Shown here piece by piece: positions 34,712 to 43,585 of a DNA stretch of 64,000 nucleotides (the stretch's first letter is position 1; each line of letters begins with the position of its first letter). The notes beneath the pieces were generated by a model that ran no database searches, had not been told where the DNA came from, and saw only the letters and a program-made list of their open reading frames with translations. This DNA comes from Vibrio hepatarius (lineage in GTDB: Bacteria; Pseudomonadota; Gammaproteobacteria; Enterobacterales; Vibrionaceae). The stretch lies in contig NZ_LHPI01000005.1 in assembly GCF_001274785.1 (NCBI RefSeq), positions 18,460-82,459 on the forward strand. The letters run 5' to 3'. Position numbers and translations under genes: made by a program.

Positions 34712-35572
34712 TTACTTAAACTTCTCTCTAAACAACTCAATTAGTGCCTTGACCTTGTTTGGTAAAAACAACGAGGACGGATAAATCAGTGTCAGGTGTT
34801 GTTTAGGATGAGTAAATTCAGGCAAGACTTCTGTTAACAATCCGTCTTTCAATGCGGGCTTCGAATGTATCTGTGGGATAAATGCGATTCCATTCCCTGC
34901 TATTGCCATTGAACGCAACAAGTTCAAATCGTCGGATTTGAGTGCAAGATGCAACTCAGGACCGAGCAAATTTGCGTTGTATCGATTGGTCAGCAGTCGG
35001 TGTTGTTGTAAGTCTTCTATTGTCGCAATTGGTGGATGCTTGTCTAGATACGCCTGAGAAGCGACGAAATGACTACAATATGGAAGCAAACTAAACTGAA
35101 CGTAGCTATCATCTGTTACTTTAACGACGCTGGGCAATAGCTGAATATCGAATGCTTGGCGCTTTAAATCGATGCTCTCTTGGTGGTTTTCAATCTCCAC
35201 CGATATATCTGGGTAACGTGTCGTGTACTCAGTAATAATGGCGTTAAAAGCCGCAGAGCTCATCAATGCGGAAGGAATTGCTAAACGCACCCTACCACTC
35301 AACTCTTGTTGATATTCGTACATAACGTTCAAACCTTGCTGGATATGCTCGACTGATTGCCCAACAAGTTCGAACAAGCGTTTGCCATGCTCAGTCAACT
35401 CAATGGTTCTGGTTGTTCGAATAAGTAACTGAAATCCCAGCGCTTTTTCAAGCTCTTGAAGCCGACGGCTCACTTTAGAGCGCTGCAAGTTGTTTGCATC
35501 GGCCGCGGCACTGATTCCACCATGTACAACGGTTTGGGTAAACAAATAAATGTCATCGAGATTTACGTTCAT
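34712..35572 (-). CDS. LysR-family transcriptional regulator
   Basis: A 286-residue LysR-type regulator. The N-terminal winged helix-turn-helix (about 5-65) includes GGISAAADANNLQRSKVSRRLQELEKALGFQLLIRTTR, followed by a linker helix and a substrate-binding domain (about 90-286). It is divergent from the HlyD-DUF2955 efflux genes with a 99-base shared promoter region, the usual arrangement for a local activator (compare AaeR-AaeXAB). The inducer is unknown. Confidence 0.9.
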   Translation of the reverse strand: MNVNLDDIYLFTQTVVHGGISAAADANNLQRSKVSRRLQELEKALGFQLLIRTTRTIELTEHGKRLFELVGQSVEHIQQGLNVMYEYQQELSGRVRLAIPSALMSSAAFNAIITEYTTRYPDISVEIENHQESIDLKRQAFDIQLLPSVVKVTDDSYVQFSLLPYCSHFVASQAYLDKHPPIATIEDLQQHRLLTNRYNANLLGPELHLALKSDDLNLLRSMAIAGNGIAFIPQIHSKPALKDGLLTEVLPEFTHPKQHLTLIYPSSLFLPNKVKALIELFREKFK

Positions 35573-35671
35573 TGTCCTACTTTTAGCTCATTCATGTGCT
35601 TTATGTCATTCTACTTAACTGTGACGAAGTTCTCTATAATCTCCTATCTTATTTGTTATTCGGAACTTCTA

Positions 35672-36736
35672 ATGACCGCAGATCAAAAATTCAGACATTG
35701 GATGCGTACGTTGATTGTCCTGTTCATCGTACTATTTTTGTACATTATCATTGCTGACCGTCACGCCCCACTAACAACTGAAGGACGCGTTCAAGGGTAT
35801 GTCGTGCAAGTCGCCCCAGAGGTGTCCGGAAAAGTGACTAGTGTTTCAGTTGTAAATAATCAGTCAGTTAACAAAGGTGATGTGCTGTTCACTATCGATG
35901 AGCGTAAGTATGACATCGCTCTGGAGCAAGCTGAACTATCACTTCAGTCAGCCTATGAGAAAGAAGCAACCTTGTATTCTCAGCGTGAAGCGGCAGTCGC
36001 GAATATTGCACGCGCGCAAGCGACCTATGATAACGCGCATCGTGAATACAATCGCTTACTCAAGTTGTCGAGACAAAAAGTGATTTCACAGTCGTCTGTT
36101 GATAACGCTTTTGCGCAAAACCAAGTCGCTCACGCTACATTGAAAGCGGAGCAGCAAAACTTGAAAGTCATTGAAGCGCAACTGGGTGATAAAAAAGGTG
36201 AAAGCACCGCGGTACGCATCGCGAGAAATAAGCTAGAGAAAGCACAACTAGATTTAACCAATACTCGAGTACTCGCACCGAGCGATGGCGTGGTAACCAA
36301 CCTACAATTGGAAGTCGGTACAATGGCGAACACTAATATGCCCCTACTTACTTTTGTTCCTACTGGCTCTATGTGGGTTGCTGCAGATTTTCGTGAGAAA
36401 TCAGTCGCTAACTTGAACGAAAGTTACCACGCTTTGGTGGCATTTGATGCAAACCCTGGTGGCGTATACGAGTTTGATATCTCTAGCCGTGACTATGGCG
36501 TAGCCGCTGCGCAACAAACACCAAACGGAGCATTGACGAAAGTTGAAGTAAATAACCGTTGGGTTCGAGATGCACAACGTACGCGAGTCAATCTAACGAG
36601 CCAGGACAACATGCCATCATCACTGTTTGTTGGATCGCGGGCGACGATCGTGGTCTATCCACAAGATAATATGTTTTGGCATCTAATGGCGCAGGTACAA
36701 ATTCATATCGCTAGCTGGTTCCACTTTATTTATTAG
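35672..36736 (+). CDS. HlyD-family periplasmic adaptor of an efflux pump
   Basis: A 354-residue membrane fusion protein. One N-terminal transmembrane helix (about 12-30, LIVLFIVLFLYIIIAD) precedes a biotinyl-lipoyl half (VQGYVVQVAPEVSGKVTSVSVVNNQSVNKGDVLF), a long coiled-coil hairpin (about 90-200) and the second lipoyl half (TNTRVLAPSDGVVTNLQLEVGTMA). It resembles AaeA/EmrA types. I start it at the ATG at 35672 (MTADQKFRHW). The DUF2955 gene follows after 11 bases; together they form an inner-membrane efflux unit that needs an outer-membrane channel from elsewhere. Confidence 0.9.
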   Translation: MTADQKFRHWMRTLIVLFIVLFLYIIIADRHAPLTTEGRVQGYVVQVAPEVSGKVTSVSVVNNQSVNKGDVLFTIDERKYDIALEQAELSLQSAYEKEATLYSQREAAVANIARAQATYDNAHREYNRLLKLSRQKVISQSSVDNAFAQNQVAHATLKAEQQNLKVIEAQLGDKKGESTAVRIARNKLEKAQLDLTNTRVLAPSDGVVTNLQLEVGTMANTNMPLLTFVPTGSMWVAADFREKSVANLNESYHALVAFDANPGGVYEFDISSRDYGVAAAQQTPNGALTKVEVNNRWVRDAQRTRVNLTSQDNMPSSLFVGSRATIVVYPQDNMFWHLMAQVQIHIASWFHFIY

Positions 36737-36747
36737 CAGGTGCCAGA

Positions 36748-37767
36748 ATGAAAACGTTACGTATTTGGTTTGGTTGCTCGATGGGACTGGCGCTGAGCAT
36801 GGTATTTGGCTGGTCTTATGGTTTTTTCGCCATAATGATGCCGCTATTTATACTTGGACGAATGGACCGCTTTAGTTTACCTAGCTTGCTAATGGTGTTC
36901 TTCTCTGCAGTTTGGAGCACCGTTCAAGCAACGTATATCGTAGAGTTTTTACAGTTCCACCCTACTCTAATGATCGCTGCTGTTGGCATTATGATGTTGT
37001 TTAAGTGTGTTGCAATGATGAACCAGAAGACATACCTATTTGGTTATATGGGGCTGCTAGTTGGTTCGATTGTATTGAATTTCGCTAGCTACAACTTCAT
37101 GGATATCGAAGAGTTTAACGTTAACTTGTGGGTTATAGCGTTCAGCAACATTTTCGTTTGCGCACTAGCATATTGGATCTTTCCTGAGCCTGAATCTCAA
37201 TGCGAGCAAGCGGAGATTTCGACTCCGGTCAAAAGCGATATAGATTACATCAGTCAAGTTGCTATGGGCTGGGTTGTGGCAATGACGGCGTTTATTGTCT
37301 TCCAGGTAGCTGACTTATATGATTCCTTATCTGCTCAAGCTTCGATTCTTATTATCCTGACACCAATGACCCTCGCTGGCTCAATGGCGATGGCTAAGAT
37401 TCGTATTATAGGTACGGCTCTTGGGTGCTTAGCGGGTATGTCGGTTCAACTTATTTTAGGTAGTTGGTACGGGCACGGCCTACTGTTTTGGTTGGCATTT
37501 GTTATAGCCATGGGACCATTTTGTTTGTGGCTGACTAAAGGGCAAATTAAAGCGGCAATCGCTTTCTCTGCCATGTCTGCTTTGTCTGTACCTTTGACTA
37601 CGTCATTGGTTCCAGAACAAAAAGATGCGTTCTTCTCGATCTTGTATCGCTTTAGTTCAATCTTTGTCGCGGTTTTGCTTACAGCAATGGTCATGTGGGT
37701 TGTGCACCATTGGATACGCGTTATGTTGCTAAAACATCCTGAGATCGAACGTATTCAGCCATCGTAG
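36748..37767 (+). CDS. DUF2955 integral membrane protein (FUSC-like efflux component)
   Basis: A 339-residue polytopic protein with about ten hydrophobic helices in two halves separated by a hydrophilic stretch around residue 150-165 (PEPESQCEQAEISTPVKSD). It matches the DUF2955 family, related in layout to fusaric-acid/aromatic-acid efflux proteins (FUSC, AaeB). It sits directly behind the HlyD adaptor. The likely role is export of small aromatic or organic acids, inferred from context only. Confidence 0.85.
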   Translation: MKTLRIWFGCSMGLALSMVFGWSYGFFAIMMPLFILGRMDRFSLPSLLMVFFSAVWSTVQATYIVEFLQFHPTLMIAAVGIMMLFKCVAMMNQKTYLFGYMGLLVGSIVLNFASYNFMDIEEFNVNLWVIAFSNIFVCALAYWIFPEPESQCEQAEISTPVKSDIDYISQVAMGWVVAMTAFIVFQVADLYDSLSAQASILIILTPMTLAGSMAMAKIRIIGTALGCLAGMSVQLILGSWYGHGLLFWLAFVIAMGPFCLWLTKGQIKAAIAFSAMSALSVPLTTSLVPEQKDAFFSILYRFSSIFVAVLLTAMVMWVVHHWIRVMLLKHPEIERIQPS

Positions 37768-37793
37768 TTTCAAATCATGCTAGAGGCCGTCAC

Positions 37794-39512
37794 TTAAACA
37801 CTGATGACGGTTTTTAGCGTTCTTTGTATCTCTTTACTACGAATTGGTTTTGAGACAAACGCATTCATACCGGCATCGATACATGTTTGTTTGTCTTTAG
37901 CCATTGCGTGAGCAGTTAATGCGATAATGGGTGTAGCGCTACAGAACTGTCGTATCTGTTTAGTCGCGGTTAAACCATCCATAACTGGCATTGAAATATC
38001 CATAAAAATAAGATCGATGTGCTCTGAATTCTGCTTAAAGTAATCCACCGCTTCCAAACCATTGTTTTGGGTTACCACTTTATGTCCAAGCTTCTCTAGG
38101 ATTAGTTTAATCACCATTTGATTAGTTACGGTGTCTTCTACAACGAGAATGTTAAGGCTCTTAGCGAAGTTAACCGTTAAATCATGTGGGTGTTCGTTTA
38201 GATTGACTTGTAGCTTGGTTTTGACGGGCAAACTGATCGTAAACACAGAACCTTTACCAAACACGCTTTCAACGGAAATGCTACCACTCATCAACTCAGC
38301 TAAGTGCTTGGAGATCGTTAACCCAAGTCCACTCCCACCGTATTTTCTCGTGATAGAATCATCGGCTTGCCTAAACTGACTGAATATTGCGTTAAGACGT
38401 GAACGTTCGATACCTATTCCAGTATCTTTTACTTCTATTTTCAGTACTGAGTTTGAGATTGTAGCACTTAAAGAAACTGAGCCTTGTTCCGTAAACTTGA
38501 GAGCATTGCCAACAAGATTGAATACAATTTGCATCACTCGGGTTGGATCAATCCACAGCAATAAGTCCTGCTCAAATTCTAAGTCGACGGTGAAGTCCAA
38601 TCCTTTTGCATTTGCGAGGGTCTGGAAATGCTCAAGAATTGAAGATAGATCGTTTCTTAACTTAACCCACTGATATTTAGTGGAGAACTCGCCACTTTCA
38701 ATCCTAGATAAGTCGAGTATGTCGTTAATTAAAACGAGCAACAGTTCTGCGGACGACTCCATCTTCTCGAGCATCTCAAGTTGTTCTGGAACACTTAGAT
38801 CGTCGAGCAGCACATCAATGTAGCCGAGGACTGCATTCAATGGAGTCCTTAATTCATGGCTCATCATGGCCAAAAATCGCGATTTTGCTTCGTTGGCTTT
38901 CTCTGCTTTGATCTGGGCGAGCTTTAACTGCTGCGTGCGAACATCAACTAAGTGTTGAAGCTGCTCTTTGTGTTCGATATCAATCAACGCGCGTTCAAGA
39001 AGGGGTCTGAAACGTGACAGTGTCTCGCGCGAATCTAGTGTGAATTGCCCTACTTTGTTCCCTATCAATAAAATGATGGAATCGGTAATAGTCGCTTTTA
39101 CGCCAGTAGCTAGAGCGCACTTCATAGTGTTCTTTTGCTGATCATCCAAACAGGCGAACTCTTGCAGTTTGGCGGGTTCGAACAATAGAATGCAGTCTCC
39201 CTCTAAGACTCTGGGAAACTTACCATCATTGCACCACTCAACGCCTTCAAATTCTTTATTTGAGGTAAGCAGTGTATTGAAGTGCAACTCGCAATTTTTC
39301 TTACTCAGTACGATGAAATCAGAAAAGTCTATATAGAGAGAAAGTACGTTTTTGAGCTCTTGGAAAATTTGTTGTTTGTTCGACGCGCTGGTAATACTTG
39401 AGATTGCATCCAGAATAGCGCGGTTTTCCGCCATTAAACGCCCTTCGCGCTCTTGGCTTTGTTTCAGCTCTACGAGTGCTTCATGTAATTGTTCTTTCGT
39501 TTTTAAACACAT
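37794..39512 (-). CDS. Hybrid histidine kinase paired with the NosP-like sensor
   Basis: A soluble hybrid kinase of 572 residues without membrane helices. A coiled coil (about 1-35) and GAF-like region (about 45-190) lead into HisKA with the phospho-acceptor His219 (MMSHELRTPLN), ATPase boxes NLVGNALKF, DTGIGI and GGSGLGL, and a C-terminal receiver domain with Asp505 (FMDISMPVMDG) and Lys555. No HPT domain is present, so the phosphate must go to an external HPT protein. I choose the ATG at 39512; a TTG at 39524 overlaps the nosP stop (TTGA). It corresponds to the NosP-associated kinases (NahK type). Confidence 0.9.
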   Translation of the reverse strand: MCLKTKEQLHEALVELKQSQEREGRLMAENRAILDAISSITSASNKQQIFQELKNVLSLYIDFSDFIVLSKKNCELHFNTLLTSNKEFEGVEWCNDGKFPRVLEGDCILLFEPAKLQEFACLDDQQKNTMKCALATGVKATITDSIILLIGNKVGQFTLDSRETLSRFRPLLERALIDIEHKEQLQHLVDVRTQQLKLAQIKAEKANEAKSRFLAMMSHELRTPLNAVLGYIDVLLDDLSVPEQLEMLEKMESSAELLLVLINDILDLSRIESGEFSTKYQWVKLRNDLSSILEHFQTLANAKGLDFTVDLEFEQDLLLWIDPTRVMQIVFNLVGNALKFTEQGSVSLSATISNSVLKIEVKDTGIGIERSRLNAIFSQFRQADDSITRKYGGSGLGLTISKHLAELMSGSISVESVFGKGSVFTISLPVKTKLQVNLNEHPHDLTVNFAKSLNILVVEDTVTNQMVIKLILEKLGHKVVTQNNGLEAVDYFKQNSEHIDLIFMDISMPVMDGLTATKQIRQFCSATPIIALTAHAMAKDKQTCIDAGMNAFVSKPIRSKEIQRTLKTVISV

Positions 39513-39520
39513 AAGTCGAA

Positions 39521-40705
39521 TCAATCAGAGTAAAATGTAGCGGAAGAGATCATCAAATTACCATGACCATTTTCTCCGTTAACAAAGCGCCCTTGTTCAC
39601 CAAAGGTAAATGGGCAAATAAAGGGGACGTTCCCCATTTGTTGTTTTATTATTTCGTAGACTTTATGAATGTCTTCGTCTAAGTAAAGCATAGCTCCCGC
39701 ACAGATAATGCACACGGCCCCGGCTATTTTAGAGCTATTAATCGATTGCCTATTTGCTTCTTTTATCACTCGCGCTGGTCTAAAAATCAACTGCGATTTG
39801 TCACCAAACATTAACGTAACGTTATCGTTTTCTTCTATGTTGGTGAAAAGAAGAATGCCTTCATCTTCGGTGAGCTTCACAGGATGAGACAATTTATAAT
39901 AAGGTTGATTGTAAAGTGATCCGGCAATTCTACCAAGCGGATATTGCGTAACTAGTTGAAATATAAAGTGACTTGGAAGGTCGATATTGGCGTGTTTTTC
40001 TAACCATTCTCGGTAAACTTGTTGGGCGGGTCTGTGGTCGATCTCCATCAACTCTCTACCTTTTGCTTTGGTTACCCTACCTGTGAACTGCGTCGGAGAA
40101 TAACCAGCACTAAACCCAGCGGCTAAGGGCTTGGAAGGAAACAGGAGTTGAATGGCTAAGCCTTGGTGTGTTGATGCATCTTCGTTAAAGACTGACCACT
40201 GTCCTTTTACAGCATTGTCTGCCGCTGTGGCACCTATTATCGGAACTGGCGTTTGGAAGAAGTTATCAATCGATTTGATTAATGTCTCTTCTAGGCCTGG
40301 TGTCGTATGGATAATGGCAAAACTGGGGACTTCCCCGACACGGTCGGCTTTTTCCAGTGCGATTTCTATCGCTCTTCTGGCGGCAATTTTCGAATCTTGC
40401 TCGTTGTCATATTCAACCAGACTGGAGCCATACGCTCGTGAATTAGAATCGTAGATGGCGATTAGGCCGATCACATTGCCAAAGTGCACACCACGCTCGG
40501 TCATTATTCCTTTACACGTCGAGCAGCCAATAATGGATACGTCGGGCAAGGATTTCTTAAATGCCGCCCGTAATTTTTCGGAGCCGTAGTTTTGCGTAAA
40601 ATAGCAAATAATGCTTGCTAGATTTTTGGTACTAATTTCACTGACGATTTCTGCGACGGCATCTTTTTCTTTCAGTTGATAAGAAATATGCGTTTTAAAT
40701 TCCAT
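39521..40705 (-). CDS. nosP: FIST-domain sensor protein, NosP-like
   Basis: A 394-residue soluble protein with FIST_N (about 25-215, including IIGCSTCKGIMTERGV) and FIST_C (about 225-370, ending ICPFTFGEQGRFVNGENGHGNL). FIST proteins encoded beside a hybrid kinase are the NosP family, shown in several bacteria including V. cholerae to bind heme and sense nitric oxide, inhibiting the partner kinase. It is directly coupled to the kinase gene downstream and follows the small membrane protein with no gap. NO sensing here is inferred from this context. Confidence 0.85.
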   Translation of the reverse strand: MEFKTHISYQLKEKDAVAEIVSEISTKNLASIICYFTQNYGSEKLRAAFKKSLPDVSIIGCSTCKGIMTERGVHFGNVIGLIAIYDSNSRAYGSSLVEYDNEQDSKIAARRAIEIALEKADRVGEVPSFAIIHTTPGLEETLIKSIDNFFQTPVPIIGATAADNAVKGQWSVFNEDASTHQGLAIQLLFPSKPLAAGFSAGYSPTQFTGRVTKAKGRELMEIDHRPAQQVYREWLEKHANIDLPSHFIFQLVTQYPLGRIAGSLYNQPYYKLSHPVKLTEDEGILLFTNIEENDNVTLMFGDKSQLIFRPARVIKEANRQSINSSKIAGAVCIICAGAMLYLDEDIHKVYEIIKQQMGNVPFICPFTFGEQGRFVNGENGHGNLMISSATFYSD

Positions 40706-41071
40706 CTAGATTCTTCTAATTGTGATTGCTTTTTGTTCACCTTCTGGCGAGCTTAATTTGATTGTGATCTCGTTATTGTATTTTGGAAAGAAAATAGACC
40801 AAGAAAGTGCATTTTTTTCGAGCGTGGACTCAGGTGACGTTGGTTCAAGAATCCACCCCTCCTTATCCGTTTCAATTAACATATCTCCTTCACCTAATTG
40901 CACAGAAAAGCGGGTGTTGTCTGCGTAAAAAACACACTCTTTTTTTGCCTCACACGACAGTTCAAGTGTCGATTCATGCGTGACCGTTCTCCAGAAAAAC
41001 GCTGTAATCAGTAGGGTTAACATGATGATTATTTGAACAAAACGACCGCGTGTGAGTTTTTGGGCTGCCAT
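40706..41071 (-). CDS. Small single-pass membrane protein upstream of nosP
   Basis: I do not recognise this 121-residue protein. It has one transmembrane helix (about 13-30, VQIIIMLTLLITAFFW) and a periplasmic-type domain with one cysteine pair (SCEAKKEC, Cys41 and Cys46). A beta-rich segment ends in SPEGEQKAITIRRI. The ATG at 41071 follows GGAG by 11 bases; an upstream TTG is less likely. Its stop abuts the nosP ATG without a spacer, so the two are surely co-translated. The sandwich-like shape recalls FixH-type proteins but without clear homology. Confidence 0.75.
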   Translation of the reverse strand: MAAQKLTRGRFVQIIIMLTLLITAFFWRTVTHESTLELSCEAKKECVFYADNTRFSVQLGEGDMLIETDKEGWILEPTSPESTLEKNALSWSIFFPKYNNEITIKLSSPEGEQKAITIRRI

Positions 41072-41095
41072 TAAGGGTGTTTCTCCGTGTAACAA

Positions 41096-41330
41096 ACTTC
41101 AAAGTTTTAAAATAAAAGGCCAAAACCTGACCAAGTGTAAGGTTACTACGCTGTCATTGAATTGTTAAATGCAGTATAGTTGGCGGCTGAAAATGCCACT
41201 TTTTTTAAAAACCGATAAGAATATTTAACCGTCTGAAACGCGGGATGAAATTCTTTACGTTTTGGGTGGCATTACGACATGTGTCGTGTTGGAAGTAAAG
41301 TGTAGTTAATTAGAAATTGGAAGCATGCAA
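41096..41330. promoter_or_regulatory. Divergent promoter region nosP operon / ccoN
   Basis: A 235-base region. TATAGT (41175-41180) could be a -10 box toward ccoN, with CTGTCA 18 bases before it. ACGACA-TG-TGTCGT (41274-41287) is a 6-2-6 inverted repeat 43 bases before the ccoN start. No match to an FNR box (TTGAT-N4-ATCAA) was found; the nearest, TTGAATTGTTAAAT, keeps only the left half. Confidence 0.4.
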
Positions 41331-42758
41331 ATGAGCCAAGAAAAGCAGCTTGAACAAAACTACAACTATACAGTCGTCCGTCAATTTACCCTTGTGACTA
41401 TTCTCTGGGGTATTGTCGGTATGGCTGTTGGTGTTTTGATTGCCGCTCAATTAGTTTGGCCACAGCTAAACTTTGATACGCCGTGGTTGACGTACAGTCG
41501 CTTACGTCCTCTGCATACTAATGCGGTTATTTTTGCGTTTGGTACAAGTGCTCTGTTCGCAACGTCTTACTATGTTGTGCAGCGTACCTGTCAAACTCGT
41601 CTATTTGGTGGCCCTCTTGTCGCCTTCACCTTCTGGGGCTGGCAAGCAATTATCCTCGCAGCAGCGATTACTCTGCCTTTAGGTTATACCTCTGGTAAAG
41701 AATACGCTGAACTTGAATGGCCAATCGATATTGCTATCGCGGTTGTTTGGGTTTCTTACGCTATCGTGTTCTTCGGAACGCTTGTGAAACGTAAGACGTC
41801 ACACATCTACGTGGCAAACTGGTTCTTCGGTGCCTTTATCATTACTGTTGCGGTTCTTCATATCGTAAACAGCATGGCAATCCCAGTATCTATGGGTAAA
41901 TCGTACTCGATTTACGCTGGTGCGGTGGATGCGATGGTACAGTGGTGGTACGGTCACAACGCGGTAGGTTTCCTACTGACAGCTGGTTTCCTAGGTATGA
42001 TGTACTACTTCGTTCCTAAGCAAGCTGAGCGTCCAGTTTACTCTTACCGTCTGTCAATCGTTCACTTCTGGGCTCTTATCTCTCTATACATTTGGGCAGG
42101 TCCTCACCACCTACACTACACTGCACTTCCAGATTGGACGCAGTCGCTAGGTATGGTTATGTCTCTTGTTCTGTTTGCGCCTTCTTGGGGTGGTATGATC
42201 AACGGTATCATGACGCTTTCAGGTGCTTGGCACAAACTACGTTATGACCCTATCCTTCGTTTCCTAATCGTATCACTATCGTTCTACGGTATGTCTACGT
42301 TTGAAGGCCCAATGATGTCTATTAAGACAGTTAACGCGCTGTCTCACTACACAGACTGGACAGTTGGTCACGTACACTCTGGCGCTCTAGGTTGGGTTGC
42401 AATGGTATCTATCGGTTCGGTATACCACTTGATCCCTCGCCTATTCGGTCAAGAGCGTATGTACTCTGTAAGCCTGATTAACGCTCACTTCTGGTTAGCG
42501 ACAATCGGTACAGTTCTGTACATCGTTGCGATGTGGATTTCTGGTGTTATGCAAGGTCTGATGTGGCGCGCAGTTAACTCTGACGGTACGTTGACTTACA
42601 GCTTTGTTGAATCAGTAGAAGCGTCTTACCCGTTCTACTTTGTACGTTTCCTAGGTGGTTTCATCTTCCTAAGCGGTATGTTCCTAATGGCATACAACAC
42701 GTACAAGACTCTTTCAGCACCAAAAGCTAGCTTAAAAGCAATCCAGCAACCGGCATAA
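41331..42758 (+). CDS. ccoN: cbb3 cytochrome c oxidase subunit I CcoN
   Basis: Catalytic heme-copper subunit of the high-affinity cbb3 oxidase, reducing oxygen to water and pumping protons in the inner membrane. The 475-residue protein has about twelve transmembrane helices. Ligand motifs are LHTNAVIF (low-spin heme b), [10 protein letters not shown] and GPHHLHY (CuB histidines plus the cross-linked Tyr region), and [11 protein letters not shown] (heme b3/b histidines). I start it at the ATG at 41331 because GGAAG is 7 bases before it, whereas the ATG at 41325 is too close. Confidence 0.96.
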   Translation: MSQEKQLEQNYNYTVVRQFTLVTILWGIVGMAVGVLIAAQLVWPQLNFDTPWLTYSRLRPLHTNAVIFAFGTSALFATSYYVVQRTCQTRLFGGPLVAFTFWGWQAIILAAAITLPLGYTSGKEYAELEWPIDIAIAVVWVSYAIVFFGTLVKRKTSHIYVANWFFGAFIITVAVLHIVNSMAIPVSMGKSYSIYAGAVDAMVQWWYGHNAVGFLLTAGFLGMMYYFVPKQAERPVYSYRLSIVHFWALISLYIWAGPHHLHYTALPDWTQSLGMVMSLVLFAPSWGGMINGIMTLSGAWHKLRYDPILRFLIVSLSFYGMSTFEGPMMSIKTVNALSHYTDWTVGHVHSGALGWVAMVSIGSVYHLIPRLFGQERMYSVSLINAHFWLATIGTVLYIVAMWISGVMQGLMWRAVNSDGTLTYSFVESVEASYPFYFVRFLGGFIFLSGMFLMAYNTYKTLSAPKASLKAIQQPA

Positions 42759-42771
42759 GGAGATTTAAAGA

Positions 42772-43392
42772 ATGAGTTCTAATTCTAACAATCGCCACGA
42801 AATTGTTGAACGCAATGTCGGTTTGCTAGCGATTCTTATTGTTTTTGCAATCAGTTTGGGTGCGTTGGTTGAGATCACTCCGTTGATCTTCCAAAAGCAA
42901 ACAACTGAACCTGTTGAAAACCTACGTCCTTACACAGCTCTTGAGCTTGAAGGTCGTGACATCTACACCCGTGAAGGTTGTAACGTATGTCACAGCCAAA
43001 TGATTCGTCCATTCCGTTCTGAAACGGAACGCTACGGTCACTACTCTGTTGCTGGTGAAAGTGTATGGGAACACCCATTCCTATGGGGTTCTAAGCGTAC
43101 TGGTCCTGACCTAGCGCGCGTTGGCGGTCGTTACTCTGATGAGTGGCACCGTGTTCACCTTCTTGATCCTCGCGAACTAGTTCCTGAGTCAAACATGCCA
43201 GGTTTCCCTTGGTTGGCTGACAATGTTCTAGACGGCAAGAATACAGAAAAGAAACTACGTCTTTTCCGTGATCAATTTGGTGTTCCATACACTGATGAGC
43301 AAATCGCAAATGCGTCTAAAGATGTAGAAGGTAAAACAGAGATGGATGCCATCATTGCTTACCTTCAGTCTCTTGGTCACGCAATGAAGTAA
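42772..43392 (+). CDS. ccoO: cbb3 oxidase subunit II CcoO (monoheme cytochrome c)
   Basis: Membrane-anchored c-type cytochrome that passes electrons to CcoN. At 206 residues it has an N-terminal helix (about 16-38) and the heme site [14 protein letters not shown] (Cys70, Cys73, His74) with an axial Met in the conserved NMPGFPWL segment. AAGGAGA lies 13 bases after the ccoN stop and precedes the start; CcoQ follows after 16 bases. Confidence 0.96.
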   Translation: MSSNSNNRHEIVERNVGLLAILIVFAISLGALVEITPLIFQKQTTEPVENLRPYTALELEGRDIYTREGCNVCHSQMIRPFRSETERYGHYSVAGESVWEHPFLWGSKRTGPDLARVGGRYSDEWHRVHLLDPRELVPESNMPGFPWLADNVLDGKNTEKKLRLFRDQFGVPYTDEQIANASKDVEGKTEMDAIIAYLQSLGHAMK

Positions 43393-43408
43393 TTAAAGGG
43401 GTGAAATT

Positions 43409-43585
43409 ATGGATATCGGTACTATTCACAGTATTTGGACCATAGTTCTGTTCGTTAGCTTTCTGGGTGTAGTTTGGTGGGCTTACGGTAAACGTCGCAA
43501 AGCACGTTTCGATGAGGCTGCAAACCTTGTTTTTGCTGATGAAGAAAAAACGCCCGAAAAAGAACAAGGAGTGACTAAGCAATGA
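43409..43585 (+). CDS. ccoQ: cbb3 oxidase small subunit CcoQ
   Basis: A 58-residue single-pass protein: MDIGTIHSIW, a hydrophobic helix (about 8-27, ending VVWWAYGKRRK) and an acidic, charged tail. This is the CcoQ/FixQ pattern of the cbb3 operon; CcoQ stabilises the complex. A GGGGTG-rich site precedes the ATG. Its stop overlaps the ccoP start (ATGA), implying coupled translation. Confidence 0.93.
   Translation: MDIGTIHSIWTIVLFVSFLGVVWWAYGKRRKARFDEAANLVFADEEKTPEKEQGVTKQ

Noticed and set aside
41157..41170. TTGAATTGTTAAAT upstream of ccoN as an FNR box
   Set aside because: Only the left half fits TTGAT-N4-ATCAA; the right half has one of five bases.
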